In this document: positions 33,398 through 42,365 of the stretch, in pieces | Layout: every line of letters starts with the position of its first letter | Numbering within the stretch: position 1 is the first letter of the stretch | Assembly (NCBI GenBank): GCA_019637875.1 | Contig: JAHBUW010000005.1 | Location: 62,001 to 126,000, forward strand | DNA length: 64,000 nucleotides | Reading direction: 5' to 3' | Source of the DNA: Pseudobdellovibrionaceae bacterium | Lineage (GTDB): Bacteria; Bdellovibrionota; Bdellovibrionia; Bdellovibrionales; Bdellovibrionaceae | The notes under the pieces: model-generated | Told to the model about the DNA's origin: nothing | The model's database searches: none | Seen by the model: the letters and a program-made list of their open reading frames with translations, nothing else | Program-made: the position numbers and the translations under genes

Positions 33398-35539
33398 GTG
33401 TCCACCATCGACATCCCCATCCAAGGCATGAGTTGCGCGAGCTGCGCCGGTCGCGTGGAAAAAGCGCTGACCGCGGTCGAGGACGTGACGAGCGTGAACG
33501 TCAACCTCGTCGGCGAATCCGCGCACGTCGAATTCCGCGGAGCCGAATCCCCCCGCCTGCGCGAGAAATTCATCACGGCCATCGAAGCCGCGGGCTACCG
33601 CACCGATCTGCGCGTGGACCCCACGGCGACAAAACCCGCCGCCGCCTTCACGCTGGACGAGCGCGTGGGGTTGATCCTGACCGCACTGCTGACCCTGCCG
33701 CTACTGCTGCCCATGATTCCCGGCCTGCACGCGCTGATGCCCGGCTTCACGGTGCAGGCCGTCCTTGCGGGCCTAGTGCAATTTATTTTCGGCGCGCGCT
33801 TTTACCGGGGCGCCTGGGGCGCGCTGCGCGCACGCACGGGCAACATGGATCTGCTTGTCGCTTTGGGCACCACGGCCGCTTACGGCTTCAGTTTGTACGC
33901 GGGACTGACTCCGGGACATGGCGCGCACGATCTTTATTTCGAGTCGAGCGCCGCGGTCATCCTGTTCGTCCGCTTCGGAAAATTCCTGGAAAACCGCGCG
34001 AAGGCCCGGACCCGCGCGGCCCTGCAGAATCTGCGCTCGCTTCTGCCCGAAACCGTCGCGATCGAACGCGCAGGCCAAAAGCTCGAGGTCAAAACCGAGG
34101 ACCTGAAACCCGGCGACCGTCTGCAAGTGCGCGCGGGGGAACGTATCCCCGCCGACGCGCGGATCCGGCAGGGCGCGGGTGACGTCGACGAAAGCGTGTT
34201 GACCGGCGAAAGCCTGCCGATCGCGAAACACGTTGGCGACTCACTCTACGCGGGAAGTTTGAATCTCGATGGCGTGCTGCAGCTCGAAGTCACCACCGCG
34301 AACGCCGAGTCGCTCATCACCCGCATCGCGCGTGCGCTCGAAGAGGCTCAGGGGAAGAAGGCCCCCATCCAGCGCAAAGTCGATCAGGTGAGCGCGATCT
34401 TCGTGCCCGCCGTGATCGCCGTGGCCGCCCTCACCTTCCTCGGCTGGTGGTTCGCGGGCGCGGGGCTCGAGGCCGCGTTACTGCACGCGGTGGCGGTGCT
34501 CGTGATCGCCTGCCCCTGCGCGCTGGGACTCGCGACCCCGACCGCGATCATGGTGGGAACGGGGCTCGCCGCCCGTCGCGGAATTCTTTTCCGCGACGCC
34601 GAGGCTCTTGAAAAACTGCATCTAGCGAAGACCGTGGCCTTCGACAAAACGGGAACGCTGACGCGTGGTGAAGTCCGCGTGGATCTGGTTTGGACCGAAG
34701 GGCTGACGAAAGAAAAGCTGTGGCAGATCGCGCGTGCCCTCCAGCACGCGGGCGCGCACCCCTTCGCGGTGGCGATCCGTGCGGCCCGCGAGGCCGAAGC
34801 GTCCTCACCGGATGCGCGCAACATCGCGGGCTCCGGTGTGCGCGGCCACGTCGACGGGATCGAGTACGCACTCGGCAGCCCCCGCTGGCTGAAAGAGCTC
34901 GGCGTGACGTTCGCGAATATCCCTGACGATCAGGGCGTGGCGCTCTTGGCCTCGCTGGAGCCCCCACGCTATCTGGGCGGCTTCAGCTTCGCGGACACGG
35001 TGAAACCCGAGTCCGCCGCGGCGATCACGCGGTTGAAAGCGCGCGGTCTGAATCTGGCGCTCCTCAGCGGCGACCAAGTGGCCAGCGCGACCCGCATCGC
35101 GCAGGAGTTGGGAATCACGGACATCCGTGCGGCGCTGAGCCCCCTCCAGAAGGAACGCGAACTTTTGAAAATGAAAACCGCAGGCCCCGTGATCATGGTG
35201 GGCGACGGCGTGAACGACGCGCCGGCCCTCGCCCGCGCGGACGTGGGCGTCGCGATGGGGAGCGGCGCCGACCTCAGCATCCATCACGCGGGCGTGACGC
35301 TCCTCACGAACGATCCACGACGGCTGGTCGACGCCATCGAGCTGTCCGCGGCGACGTCGCGCAAGATCCGCCAGGGCTTGTTCTGGGCCTTCGGTTACAA
35401 TACGGTGGGGATCGCGTTCGCGGCGGCGGGCGTACTGAGTCCGATGATCGCGGGCCTAGCGATGGCGCTCTCGAGCGTCAGCGTGATCACGAACGTACTC
35501 GTGTGGCGCTGGTGGGACGGACGGGAAGGGAACCTATGA
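33398..35539 (+). CDS. copA: Copper-exporting P1B-type ATPase
   Basis: A 713-residue heavy-metal P-type ATPase that pumps Cu(I) out of the cytosol. It has one N-terminal HMA domain (GMSCASCAGRV, C13/C16), eight membrane helices and the ion-site motif C372-P-C374. The phosphorylated Asp416 lies in FDKTGTLT, and GDGVNDAPAL is in the hinge. One HMA domain is fewer than in E. coli CopA but common elsewhere. The GTG start is preceded by AGGAGG. The upstream CueR-type promoter and the overlapping cueR gene (ATGA) show copper induction. Confidence 0.96.
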   Translation: MSTIDIPIQGMSCASCAGRVEKALTAVEDVTSVNVNLVGESAHVEFRGAESPRLREKFITAIEAAGYRTDLRVDPTATKPAAAFTLDERVGLILTALLTLPLLLPMIPGLHALMPGFTVQAVLAGLVQFIFGARFYRGAWGALRARTGNMDLLVALGTTAAYGFSLYAGLTPGHGAHDLYFESSAAVILFVRFGKFLENRAKARTRAALQNLRSLLPETVAIERAGQKLEVKTEDLKPGDRLQVRAGERIPADARIRQGAGDVDESVLTGESLPIAKHVGDSLYAGSLNLDGVLQLEVTTANAESLITRIARALEEAQGKKAPIQRKVDQVSAIFVPAVIAVAALTFLGWWFAGAGLEAALLHAVAVLVIACPCALGLATPTAIMVGTGLAARRGILFRDAEALEKLHLAKTVAFDKTGTLTRGEVRVDLVWTEGLTKEKLWQIARALQHAGAHPFAVAIRAAREAEASSPDARNIAGSGVRGHVDGIEYALGSPRWLKELGVTFANIPDDQGVALLASLEPPRYLGGFSFADTVKPESAAAITRLKARGLNLALLSGDQVASATRIAQELGITDIRAALSPLQKERELLKMKTAGPVIMVGDGVNDAPALARADVGVAMGSGADLSIHHAGVTLLTNDPRRLVDAIELSAATSRKIRQGLFWAFGYNTVGIAFAAAGVLSPMIAGLAMALSSVSVITNVLVWRWWDGREGNL

Positions 35540-35937
35540 ACATCGGAAGTCTCGCGAAAGAATCCGGAGTCAGCGCGAAGCTGATCCGGCATTACGAAAG
35601 CATCGGGCTGATCCCGAAGGCCTCGCGCTCGGACGGTGGCTACCGCCAGTACGGCGAACAGGACGTGCAGTTTTTGCGTTTCGTGCGTCGCGCGCGTGGC
35701 CTTGGCTTTTCGATGAAAGAGATCAAGCAACTGCTAGGCCTTTGGAAAAACAAATCCCGCGCCAGCGCCGACGTTAAAAAACTCGCGCTCACTCACTTGA
35801 AAGAACTCGAAGTCAAAATCCAAGAGCTGCAGGACATGGCGACCCAGCTGCGGCATCTGGCGAAAACCTGTCACGGCGATCACCGCCCCGATTGCCCCAT
35901 CCTCAAAGAACTCGAAAACAACAAGGAGTTGTCATGA
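35536..35937 (+). CDS. cueR: CueR, MerR-family copper-responsive activator
   Basis: A 133-residue MerR-family regulator: N-terminal helix-turn-helix (IGSLAKESGVSAKLIRHYE), long dimerisation helix and a C-terminal metal loop with C112 and C120 (C-x7-C). Those positions are identical to the Cu(I)-binding pair of E. coli CueR. It should activate the 19-bp-spaced promoter at 33348, which drives copA and itself. An in-frame earlier ATG at 35503 lies inside copA; ATG 35536 overlaps the copA stop and matches the family start. Confidence 0.94.
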   Translation: MNIGSLAKESGVSAKLIRHYESIGLIPKASRSDGGYRQYGEQDVQFLRFVRRARGLGFSMKEIKQLLGLWKNKSRASADVKKLALTHLKELEVKIQELQDMATQLRHLAKTCHGDHRPDCPILKELENNKELS

Positions 35938-36371
35938 AGTCACTCATCGCCCTTTCCCTCCTGATCTCGCAATTCGCTTTCGCGCACGGCGAGGACAAAC
36001 CCGGCCCCCACGGCGGCTTCATCCGCATGCCCGGCGCCTACCACACCGAAGTCGTGCCGAAAGCCAACGGCGTGTTCGAAGTTTATTTGCTGGATATGGA
36101 TTGGAAAAATCCCGTCGTGAAGGACTCAAGCGTCGAAGCCGAAGTGCGCGGCGGCCCGGCCCCCGCGGCCAAGGCGAAGTGCCGTGCCGACAAGACGCTT
36201 TTCCGCTGCGAGTTTCCGAAAGGCGCGGTCACCAAGGGCGAGGGCCGCGAGATCTTGCTCACCACCACGCGCGCGAAACAAAAGGGCAACAAGGCCGTCT
36301 ACGCGCTGCCGTTCAAACTCGCCGCGCCCGTACATCCGGCCACTCACGACGATCCGCACGCGGGCCACTAG
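35934..36371 (+). CDS. His-rich secreted protein of the copper operon
   Basis: A 145-residue exported protein with a signal peptide (MKSLIALSLLISQFAFA) and His at both ends of the mature form (HGEDKPGPHGG and ATHDDPHAGH). Two cysteines (CRADKTLFRC) may form a disulfide. It overlaps cueR by 4 bp and has AAGGAG before its ATG, so it is the third gene of the copper-induced operon. The likely role is periplasmic copper binding or handover; this is inferred from context and composition. I recognise no named family. Confidence 0.75.
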   Translation: MKSLIALSLLISQFAFAHGEDKPGPHGGFIRMPGAYHTEVVPKANGVFEVYLLDMDWKNPVVKDSSVEAEVRGGPAPAAKAKCRADKTLFRCEFPKGAVTKGEGREILLTTTRAKQKGNKAVYALPFKLAAPVHPATHDDPHAGH

Positions 36372-36788
36372 GCCCCCGCGCAGCGGTACGGGCCGGTAGG
36401 GGCCAACGTCATTGCGAAGCGCATTGCTTTCCTGATTCCGCTTGACCGTGTTCTGCATGTCTTAGGAGCGCCATTCTCGGGTCTCTATTTTAGAGGTCCG
36501 ATCCTTCCCGCGCGTTCGGCAATCACTTCCGAATCGGCGCGGGCGCTGCTGAGCGGCGATCTTGATTCTGCTTGACGATATTTTTCGTGTTCTCTCGGGG
36601 CTGCTGCAAGCTTTGCCTTCTAAACTCGCGATCCTTCGCCAGCGGCGAAGCGGAATCTCTCCCGAAGCCAAAGAAGAGGTTTGAAGCGTATTTGCTGGCG
36701 GCCTCCGAACCGCATCTCCATTCGGAAAAAGATCCAAAATCCGGTTTTGAAAACCCATGATAAGGTCCTCGTCAGATGGAGGTCCGTC
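36372..36788. other. Intergenic region upstream of the HNH gene
   Basis: 417 bp without a convincing gene. It holds a 14-bp near-direct repeat (TGATTCYGCTTGAC at 36433-36446 and 36563-36576) and a perfect hairpin CTTCGCC-AGC-GGCGAAG (36634-36650). No terminator for the copper operon is evident. Confidence 0.6.
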
Positions 36789-37871
36789 ATGACGCTCGAA
36801 ACTCTCTCGAATGAAAACCTGCTCGCGCGCTTCGCGAAACTCGTTCGCACGGAGCGGAAGATCACGCATTTGGTTTTGGAGTGTATCGCTGAAGTGGACC
36901 GACGCCGGCTGTATTTGGAAAGAGCTTATCCGTCCCTTTTTGAGTACCTTACCCAGGTTCACGGTTATTCCGCCGGGGCGGCACAACGACGCATCAGTGC
37001 GGCGAGGCTCTTACGGGAAGTTCCCGAAGTCGCGGCGAAGATCGAGGAAGGAAAACTGAACCTCTCCCAGATCGCGCTCGTCACTCAAAACATCAAACTG
37101 GCGGAAAAAGAATTCGGCGCCAAGATGGAGGCCGAAGATAAGCTCCTGCTCCTCAAAAAGATCGAGTCGTGCAGCTTCGCGGAGACACAGCAGATTTTGG
37201 CCCAAGAGCTGAAAGTTGAAGTGCCTGCCACGGAACGTACTCAACACCATGGCGACGGTTCGGTGACACTCACCCTGACTCTGACCAAAGAGGAGTATGA
37301 AAGTTGGTGTCGTGTGGGAGAACTCGTCTCCCATGCCGTTCCGAATCGAAAGCACGCGGACTTGGCCATTTATCTTGCGCGCAAAGAGATCTCCCGCCGC
37401 ACCGAGATCAAACGCGCCTCGCCGCAACGCAAATACTCGAGCAATCCCCGCCAAATCGCGCCGAATCTGCGGAAGCGAATTCTCGTTGGATCCGGATTCG
37501 TCCCCGGACATCGGAAATACGCACTCCTTGAAAAAGGAAAGAACCGCGAAAATTGCGATTCAGATTCTACATCTGGGAAAGACGACTCGAAGTCCACTTC
37601 AGATCGTAAACCTGGGAAAGACTCCTTGAAGCCCATTTCAGGTTCGACCCCTCTGAAAAAAGCCTCGCTATCCACTTCCGATTCGGAAGTACGCCCGCGC
37701 GGTTGCGGCTATGTGGACCCCCTCACCGGCAAAGGCTGCGGTTCACGGCACTTCCTGCAGATCGATCACATCCACCCGCTTCACGCCGGCGGCGGGAACG
37801 CGCCCGAAAACCTGCGCGCCCTGTGTTCGGCGCACAACCGTGACCGAAATCGCATCAAAGAAAAGTCCTGA
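36789..37871 (+). CDS. HNH endonuclease domain protein with repeat linker
   Basis: A 360-residue protein. The N-terminal ~200 residues are helical, resembling the region that precedes HNH domains in DUF222-like proteins. A low-complexity linker (about 258-292) is built of ~13-residue degenerate repeats (GKDDSKS, GKDSLKP, LKKASLS). The C-terminal HNH nuclease has two Cys pairs and HFLQIDHIHPLHAGG, then ENLRALCSAHN. These genes are often multicopy and of unclear role (mobile or defensive nuclease). ATG 36789 with TGGAGG is preferred over the in-frame start at 36681. Confidence 0.85.
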   Translation: MTLETLSNENLLARFAKLVRTERKITHLVLECIAEVDRRRLYLERAYPSLFEYLTQVHGYSAGAAQRRISAARLLREVPEVAAKIEEGKLNLSQIALVTQNIKLAEKEFGAKMEAEDKLLLLKKIESCSFAETQQILAQELKVEVPATERTQHHGDGSVTLTLTLTKEEYESWCRVGELVSHAVPNRKHADLAIYLARKEISRRTEIKRASPQRKYSSNPRQIAPNLRKRILVGSGFVPGHRKYALLEKGKNRENCDSDSTSGKDDSKSTSDRKPGKDSLKPISGSTPLKKASLSTSDSEVRPRGCGYVDPLTGKGCGSRHFLQIDHIHPLHAGGGNAPENLRALCSAHNRDRNRIKEKS

Positions 37872-37925
37872 TCGGAGTGACGAATCGAATTCCACACGAG
37901 GGCGCACGAGCCGCCCCCGTGCATG

Positions 37926-37960
37926 CGTCGGCAGCGAAGCCGTGACTATATCTGCCGACG
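37926..37960. repeat. Hairpin between convergent HNH and aminopeptidase genes
   Basis: CGTCGGCAG (37926-37934), 17 bases, CTGCCGACG (37952-37960). No T-run on either side, so its terminator activity is uncertain. Confidence 0.5.
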
Positions 37961-37980
37961 ACGGAACCGCGCGCGTGCAC

Positions 37981-39576
37981 CTAACGGCGGTTCTCGAGGA
38001 AACTCACGATCGTCTGCACGCCCTGACCGTTCCCGCCCGCGAAGCCGAGCGCGCCCGTCGCTTTGTCGTTCCAACCGTAGATGTCCAGATGCGCCCAAGG
38101 TTTATTGCGCACGAAGCGCTCCAGGAAAAGCGCCGCCGTGATCGCGCCGCCGAAACCGTCCACCGCGTTCACCATGTCGGCGAAGGGCGAAGCGAAGGTC
38201 GCCGTATAACGCGACAGCATCGGCATCCGCCAGCTGAGTTCGCCCGCGTCGGTCCCCGCTTTTTCCAAGGCCGAGCTGAGGCGATCGTCGTTCGAGAAAA
38301 GACCCGCGATCTCGGCGCCGAGCGCCACTTTGATCGCGCCCGTCAAGGTCGCCAGATCGATCACGAGCTCGGGTTCGTCCGCGCCGGTCTTCGTGACCGC
38401 GACGTCCAAAACGTCCGCCAAAACCAAACGCCCTTCGGCGTCCGTATTGTGAATTTCGACCGACTTCCCGTTCCGCGAAACCAAGACGTCGGAGGGACGG
38501 AAGCTCGCGCCGTCGACCGAGTTTTCGGCGAGCGCGAGATAGAAATCGAGCGGCTGCGGGTGGCGCGTTTCGCTCGCCCACCACGCCAGCGCGAACACCG
38601 CGGCCGAGCCGCCCATGTCTTTTTTCATCAGGCGCATGCCTGCCGAGGGTTTGATGTCCACGCCGCCCGTATCGAAGGTCACGCCCTTCCCGACTAGCGC
38701 TACGGGACGCGCCGTCTTCTTGGCGCCCGTCGGACGGTATTTGATGTGCACCATCCGCGGCGGAGTCGGCGACCCTGCGCCCACGCCCAAATGCAGATTC
38801 ATGTTTTCGCTCGCCAGGCGTTTTTCATCCCAGACTTCGACCTTCACGCCGGGACGACCGGCGAAAATCTCGGTCGCCGCTTTCGCGAGCGTGACGGGAT
38901 TCGCCACGTTCGGCGGCAGGTTCACGAGGTGGCGCGCGAAATTCGTCGCGGTGCCGAGCGCGCGCGCACGCGCCAGAAGCGCCGCGAGCTTCGCGGGTTT
39001 CGCGCCCGCGCCTTGTGCCTGCACGCGGATTCGCGGCGACCAAGAACCCATCGACCAAACCTCATCGGTTTTCTTCGCGCCCTTTTTCGCACCCGCATTC
39101 GCGTTGCCGGAAAAGGCCTCGGCCTTGAATTGATAAGCGGCCATTTCCATACCCAGGAAAAGCCCGGTCCAAGCTTCATCGTCCAGCCCGTGCCCGATGA
39201 GTTCGATCTCGTCGTGGGTGGACGCTTTCAGTAGATTGAAAAGCGCACCGCCCTGCTCGCGGAACCAGGCCTTCGTGGAGTCCTCGAGTTTCCCGCCATG
39301 CGAGAAAGGGCCCTTCAGCGGAAGACGGCGCAGGAAAAAGCGCGGTCCGCGCGGCGTGCTCGAGGTCAGCAGATCTTTGTTCGCGACGACCGCGGTGGTG
39401 ACCTGCCAGCCTTCCAGTTCGACGGAGAGCGCCTCGGCCCACTGCTTGGGCGTGGGTTTATTCATGACGTAGACTTTCGCGGAGACGCCGCCCTCCTCTT
39501 TGCGCGAAGTGCGCGCACTGGCAGAGGACAATTGGACATTGGCGGCCAACAGCGAACGGGGGATCTGGATTTTCAT
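37981..39576 (-). CDS. Leucyl aminopeptidase (M17 family)
   Basis: A 531-residue M17 metallo-aminopeptidase. The C-terminal catalytic domain shows GKGVTFDTGGVDIKPS, KKDMGGSA and the signature NTDAEGRLVLAD, with conserved Lys, Asp and Glu zinc ligands. The N-terminal ~200 residues are the family's variable domain. It cleaves N-terminal Leu and other residues; relatives are PepA and PepB. An in-frame TTG at 39582 exists, but ATG 39576 is correctly spaced from AGAGG. It starts 13 bp after the preceding same-strand gene, so the two form an operon. Confidence 0.93.
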   Translation of the reverse strand: MKIQIPRSLLAANVQLSSASARTSRKEEGGVSAKVYVMNKPTPKQWAEALSVELEGWQVTTAVVANKDLLTSSTPRGPRFFLRRLPLKGPFSHGGKLEDSTKAWFREQGGALFNLLKASTHDEIELIGHGLDDEAWTGLFLGMEMAAYQFKAEAFSGNANAGAKKGAKKTDEVWSMGSWSPRIRVQAQGAGAKPAKLAALLARARALGTATNFARHLVNLPPNVANPVTLAKAATEIFAGRPGVKVEVWDEKRLASENMNLHLGVGAGSPTPPRMVHIKYRPTGAKKTARPVALVGKGVTFDTGGVDIKPSAGMRLMKKDMGGSAAVFALAWWASETRHPQPLDFYLALAENSVDGASFRPSDVLVSRNGKSVEIHNTDAEGRLVLADVLDVAVTKTGADEPELVIDLATLTGAIKVALGAEIAGLFSNDDRLSSALEKAGTDAGELSWRMPMLSRYTATFASPFADMVNAVDGFGGAITAALFLERFVRNKPWAHLDIYGWNDKATGALGFAGGNGQGVQTIVSFLENRR

Positions 39577-39588
39577 TTTCAAAAACCT

Positions 39589-40473
39589 CTAGTGACTGGA
39601 TTCCTGGGTGACTTCCTCGGCCTGCAGATTCTCGCCGTGGCGGTAACGATCCACCAACGTAAGATCCGAAGTCGGGAACGAAAACAAAAGGGAGTGAACT
39701 TTCGAGGACGGATCCTCTTGGGTCACGGCGATATAGTGCATGTCCCGGATTTCGTGATCCGGAAACTCGCGGATGAAAGTGACGATTTGATTGCCCGTCA
39801 GATCGGCGTTCTTCCAGATCTCGTCGGCGTTTTCGATCGTCTCCTCGCGCAGCTCTTCGCCGTACTTTTTGAAGTCGTCTTCGGCGATGTCCTTATCTGC
39901 GCGCACCTTCAGCATGGAAATGAAAAGCCCCATGGCGAGGGGATCGCCTTCGCTGAGGGCGTCGCCGTCCAAAGCGCCGAAGCCGACTTCCTCGAAAGCG
40001 CGGTCGTAGATCAGCTCGCCCCGGCGGTAGCGGTTAACCAGGTCCAGGTCGGCGGTGACGAAATGCAGAAAAAGGAAGGTGGGCTCATCTTCGCTCGACA
40101 CGTAGGTGACCGCGACCTGGTAAGCCTCGACCGACTCCAGCGGACGGATGAAGTGGAAAATGGGGAACTCTTTGAAGGTTTGCGGGTCGTGCCAAATCTC
40201 TTGGGGCTCTTCCAGCGTGAGGTCCAGTTCGTCCTCGGCATCGATGCCCAGCTCGGTGTCCGCGCTCTCGCCGAGCCACTTTTGGTGATCGGCTTCAATG
40301 CGTTCGACTTGAGGCCCGAAAAACTCCAGCATCTCTTTTTCGTTTTTGAAAACGTAGCCGGCCTGGCGGTCGATCACGATTTCCGTGGAGCGAGTTTTGC
40401 GGGGACGGATCTTTTTCTTTTTGCGGGCCCGGGATGTGGACGGTCGAGTCGATTTTGTCGCCATTGATTTCAC
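39589..40473 (-). CDS. Uncharacterised protein with an internal domain duplication
   Basis: A 294-residue protein with a basic N-terminal tail (KKKKIRPRK) and two copies of one module. Each has an E-I-W start, a central beta segment and an end of the form FxTxDLxLVxRYRxGE (TADLDLVNRYRRGE and TSDLTLVDRYRHGE). The pattern faintly resembles PBECR-type small nuclease folds, but I cannot confirm this. It is co-transcribed with the M17 aminopeptidase. The GTG at 40473 has GAGGTGAAG upstream; ATG 40464 is an alternative. Confidence 0.65.
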   Translation of the reverse strand: MKSMATKSTRPSTSRARKKKKIRPRKTRSTEIVIDRQAGYVFKNEKEMLEFFGPQVERIEADHQKWLGESADTELGIDAEDELDLTLEEPQEIWHDPQTFKEFPIFHFIRPLESVEAYQVAVTYVSSEDEPTFLFLHFVTADLDLVNRYRRGELIYDRAFEEVGFGALDGDALSEGDPLAMGLFISMLKVRADKDIAEDDFKKYGEELREETIENADEIWKNADLTGNQIVTFIREFPDHEIRDMHYIAVTQEDPSSKVHSLLFSFPTSDLTLVDRYRHGENLQAEEVTQESSH

Positions 40474-40645
40474 AATCGGTCTTCACCTCGACCACGGCAA
40501 CACTTTTCCTCGCGCGGGCGCGGGGCATGATGGGGTTCGTCAAGGACTCGGCCGTCCGCATTTAGCACTTGCAAATCTTAACGTGAAATCTCACCCTTGA
40601 ATTGTGGCGTTGGTCTCATTGGCATAATTCGCAAGGAGGCGATGC

Positions 40646-41035
40646 ATGTCGGAAGCGAACTCGAATTCCAATTCAAGTTCTAGTTCTGATTCGAGCTCCA
40701 GCTCCCCCACTTCTTTGAAGGACGTCAAAGAAAAGGGGCTGCAAAAAATGGAGGCTTTGCTGCGGCAAAGCGCCATGGGCATTCACATCCTCTTCGACAA
40801 CGAGACCATCTCGAAGTCGCTCAAACGTAAGCCCCGCGACGACCGCGAGCTTCTCGATTTCGAGAAGATGAAACGTATCCAAGAGATCATGACCGAGCTG
40901 ATCACCAAAGGGACCTACTACGAGAAGGTCGACTACCTTCAAGAGCTCGATCAAGACTCCTTCGACATGCTGGTGCGCACCTATATCCACATCGTCGAGA
41001 ATAACGTTCGCCAGGCGAGCGAACACACACACTAA
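40646..41035 (+). CDS. Small protein with Ser/Asn-rich head and helical body
   Basis: A 129-residue protein. Residues 3-22 are almost only Ser, Asn and Asp (NSNSSSSSDSSSSS), encoded by a simple-sequence stretch. The rest is helical and charged (LLDFEKMKRIQEIMTELITK). No signal peptide. AAGGAGG lies 8 bp before the ATG and a strong terminator follows, so it is a genuine single-gene unit. Function unknown. Confidence 0.7.
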   Translation: MSEANSNSNSSSSSDSSSSSPTSLKDVKEKGLQKMEALLRQSAMGIHILFDNETISKSLKRKPRDDRELLDFEKMKRIQEIMTELITKGTYYEKVDYLQELDQDSFDMLVRTYIHIVENNVRQASEHTH

Positions 41036-41057
41036 AATTTTTCTGAAATGAAGATCG

Positions 41058-41087
41058 AACGCCGGAGCCCCCTCCGGCGTTTTTTTA
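41058..41087 (+). terminator. Rho-independent terminator
   Basis: AACGCCGGAG-CCC-CTCCGGCGTT followed by seven T, 22 bp after the Ser-rich gene. It reaches the 3' end of the convergent gene at 41085. Confidence 0.9.
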
Positions 41088-42209
41088 TGGCCCGAGCAGT
41101 CCGGACAAGTCCGCCGCGACCGTCGACTCCGGAAGCTCTCGCAGCGCATTCGTTACGCGTAAGGCTTCGGTGGCCGACAGCCAACGGATCTCGGCGGGAT
41201 TCACCCGGGGATCGATAACGCCGACGCGCAGGCCGGGTTCCGCGTCATGCATCGCCAGCTCGCGGATGGCGGTGTGGTAAGCGGCGGGTTGAGAATCCGG
41301 AACGTTGTGTTCGGCACCACGAACCAGGATCAAACGCACCGGCACCCGTTTCGCCGCGGTCACCGCCGCTTCGACCTGCCCGCTGAGCGCCACCTTGGAC
41401 TCTTTTTCCGCAAGGACAAAATCCACCGGCCCTTCAGTCTTCGCCATCGCGTCGACCAAGTTGAAATCCTCGGTCGAGCGGCTCAGTCGCATGTAACTTT
41501 CGATGACGAGCTGCCGATCCGTGCCTTTCCCGTAAGCATCGGGGTTCGCACGTAGATTCGCGTTCACGATGCCCGACCAAAACGAGCGGTAGTTGGAGTC
41601 GCGATTGGAGCGGATCAGACTCGACCCCATGAAGGGATTCATCCCCATCAGCATTTCCCAATGGCGTAGCGCCGCCGCGGCGGCCGGATCGCTATCCGAG
41701 GCTTTCACCAACGGGGCGACAAAAATCCTTCGGCCCCCCATATTCGCCAGAACGACCGAACTGTAGCTCAGCGAAATCGCGACCGCCGGCTCCGCGCCAA
41801 GCTCATTCACCAATCGCTGCGTTTCGCGGGCGTAACCGGGCCCCAAGGGATCGACGCGCGTGGCACGCCCCTCGGCGCCTTCAAGCCCTTTGAGGGACTC
41901 CCAGTGATCGCTCGTGGTCGTGCGCAAAGAACCAAAACCCTCTTTCAAAAGGGCCTGCACGGCGGGATCTTTTTGCTCCATCCCACGGAAAATTCCCGGC
42001 AGAAAAACGAGCGTGGGGTGATCGGCTTTGACGGGCCGGACAAACTCAAACGAGACGGTCTTTTCCCCACTGAGCTTCAGGAAGCTTTCGCCCGCCTTCA
42101 CACGCACGTTTTCCAGACCCACCTGAAAGCAGGCCTTCTGGGCCCAGGCGCCCGAAGCGCCGACGAGCACCAAAAGACAGGTCGTCGAAAAAAGGACGTG
42201 GATCTTCAT
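41085..42209 (-). CDS. Secreted alpha/beta-hydrolase-like protein
   Basis: A 374-residue protein with a signal peptide (MKIHVLFSTTCLLVLVGASG, cleaved near AWAQ). The region LVFLPGIFRG resembles the first strand and oxyanion segment of alpha/beta hydrolases, AVAISLSYSSVVLANMG the nucleophile elbow, and RGAEHNVPDS the late catalytic His. The elbow reads S-L-S-Y-S instead of G-x-S-x-G, so activity is not certain. ATG 42221 is in frame; 42209 gives the better signal peptide. Substrate unknown. Confidence 0.65.
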   Translation of the reverse strand: MKIHVLFSTTCLLVLVGASGAWAQKACFQVGLENVRVKAGESFLKLSGEKTVSFEFVRPVKADHPTLVFLPGIFRGMEQKDPAVQALLKEGFGSLRTTTSDHWESLKGLEGAEGRATRVDPLGPGYARETQRLVNELGAEPAVAISLSYSSVVLANMGGRRIFVAPLVKASDSDPAAAAALRHWEMLMGMNPFMGSSLIRSNRDSNYRSFWSGIVNANLRANPDAYGKGTDRQLVIESYMRLSRSTEDFNLVDAMAKTEGPVDFVLAEKESKVALSGQVEAAVTAAKRVPVRLILVRGAEHNVPDSQPAAYHTAIRELAMHDAEPGLRVGVIDPRVNPAEIRWLSATEALRVTNALRELPESTVAADLSGLLGP

Positions 42210-42365
42210 ATCTCGAGTCATTGCAAGCCCGGGAGCAGGTGGCGACGAGCGTGGTGGATCCGGCGTGTTTCAAATTGAGACCGCGCCGCTTTCGGACACC
42301 GACCGTCGGCTTTCCAACGCCCGCGCCCCCTTCAGTCCCGACCAAGGTCGACCGATAGCTCCTCC

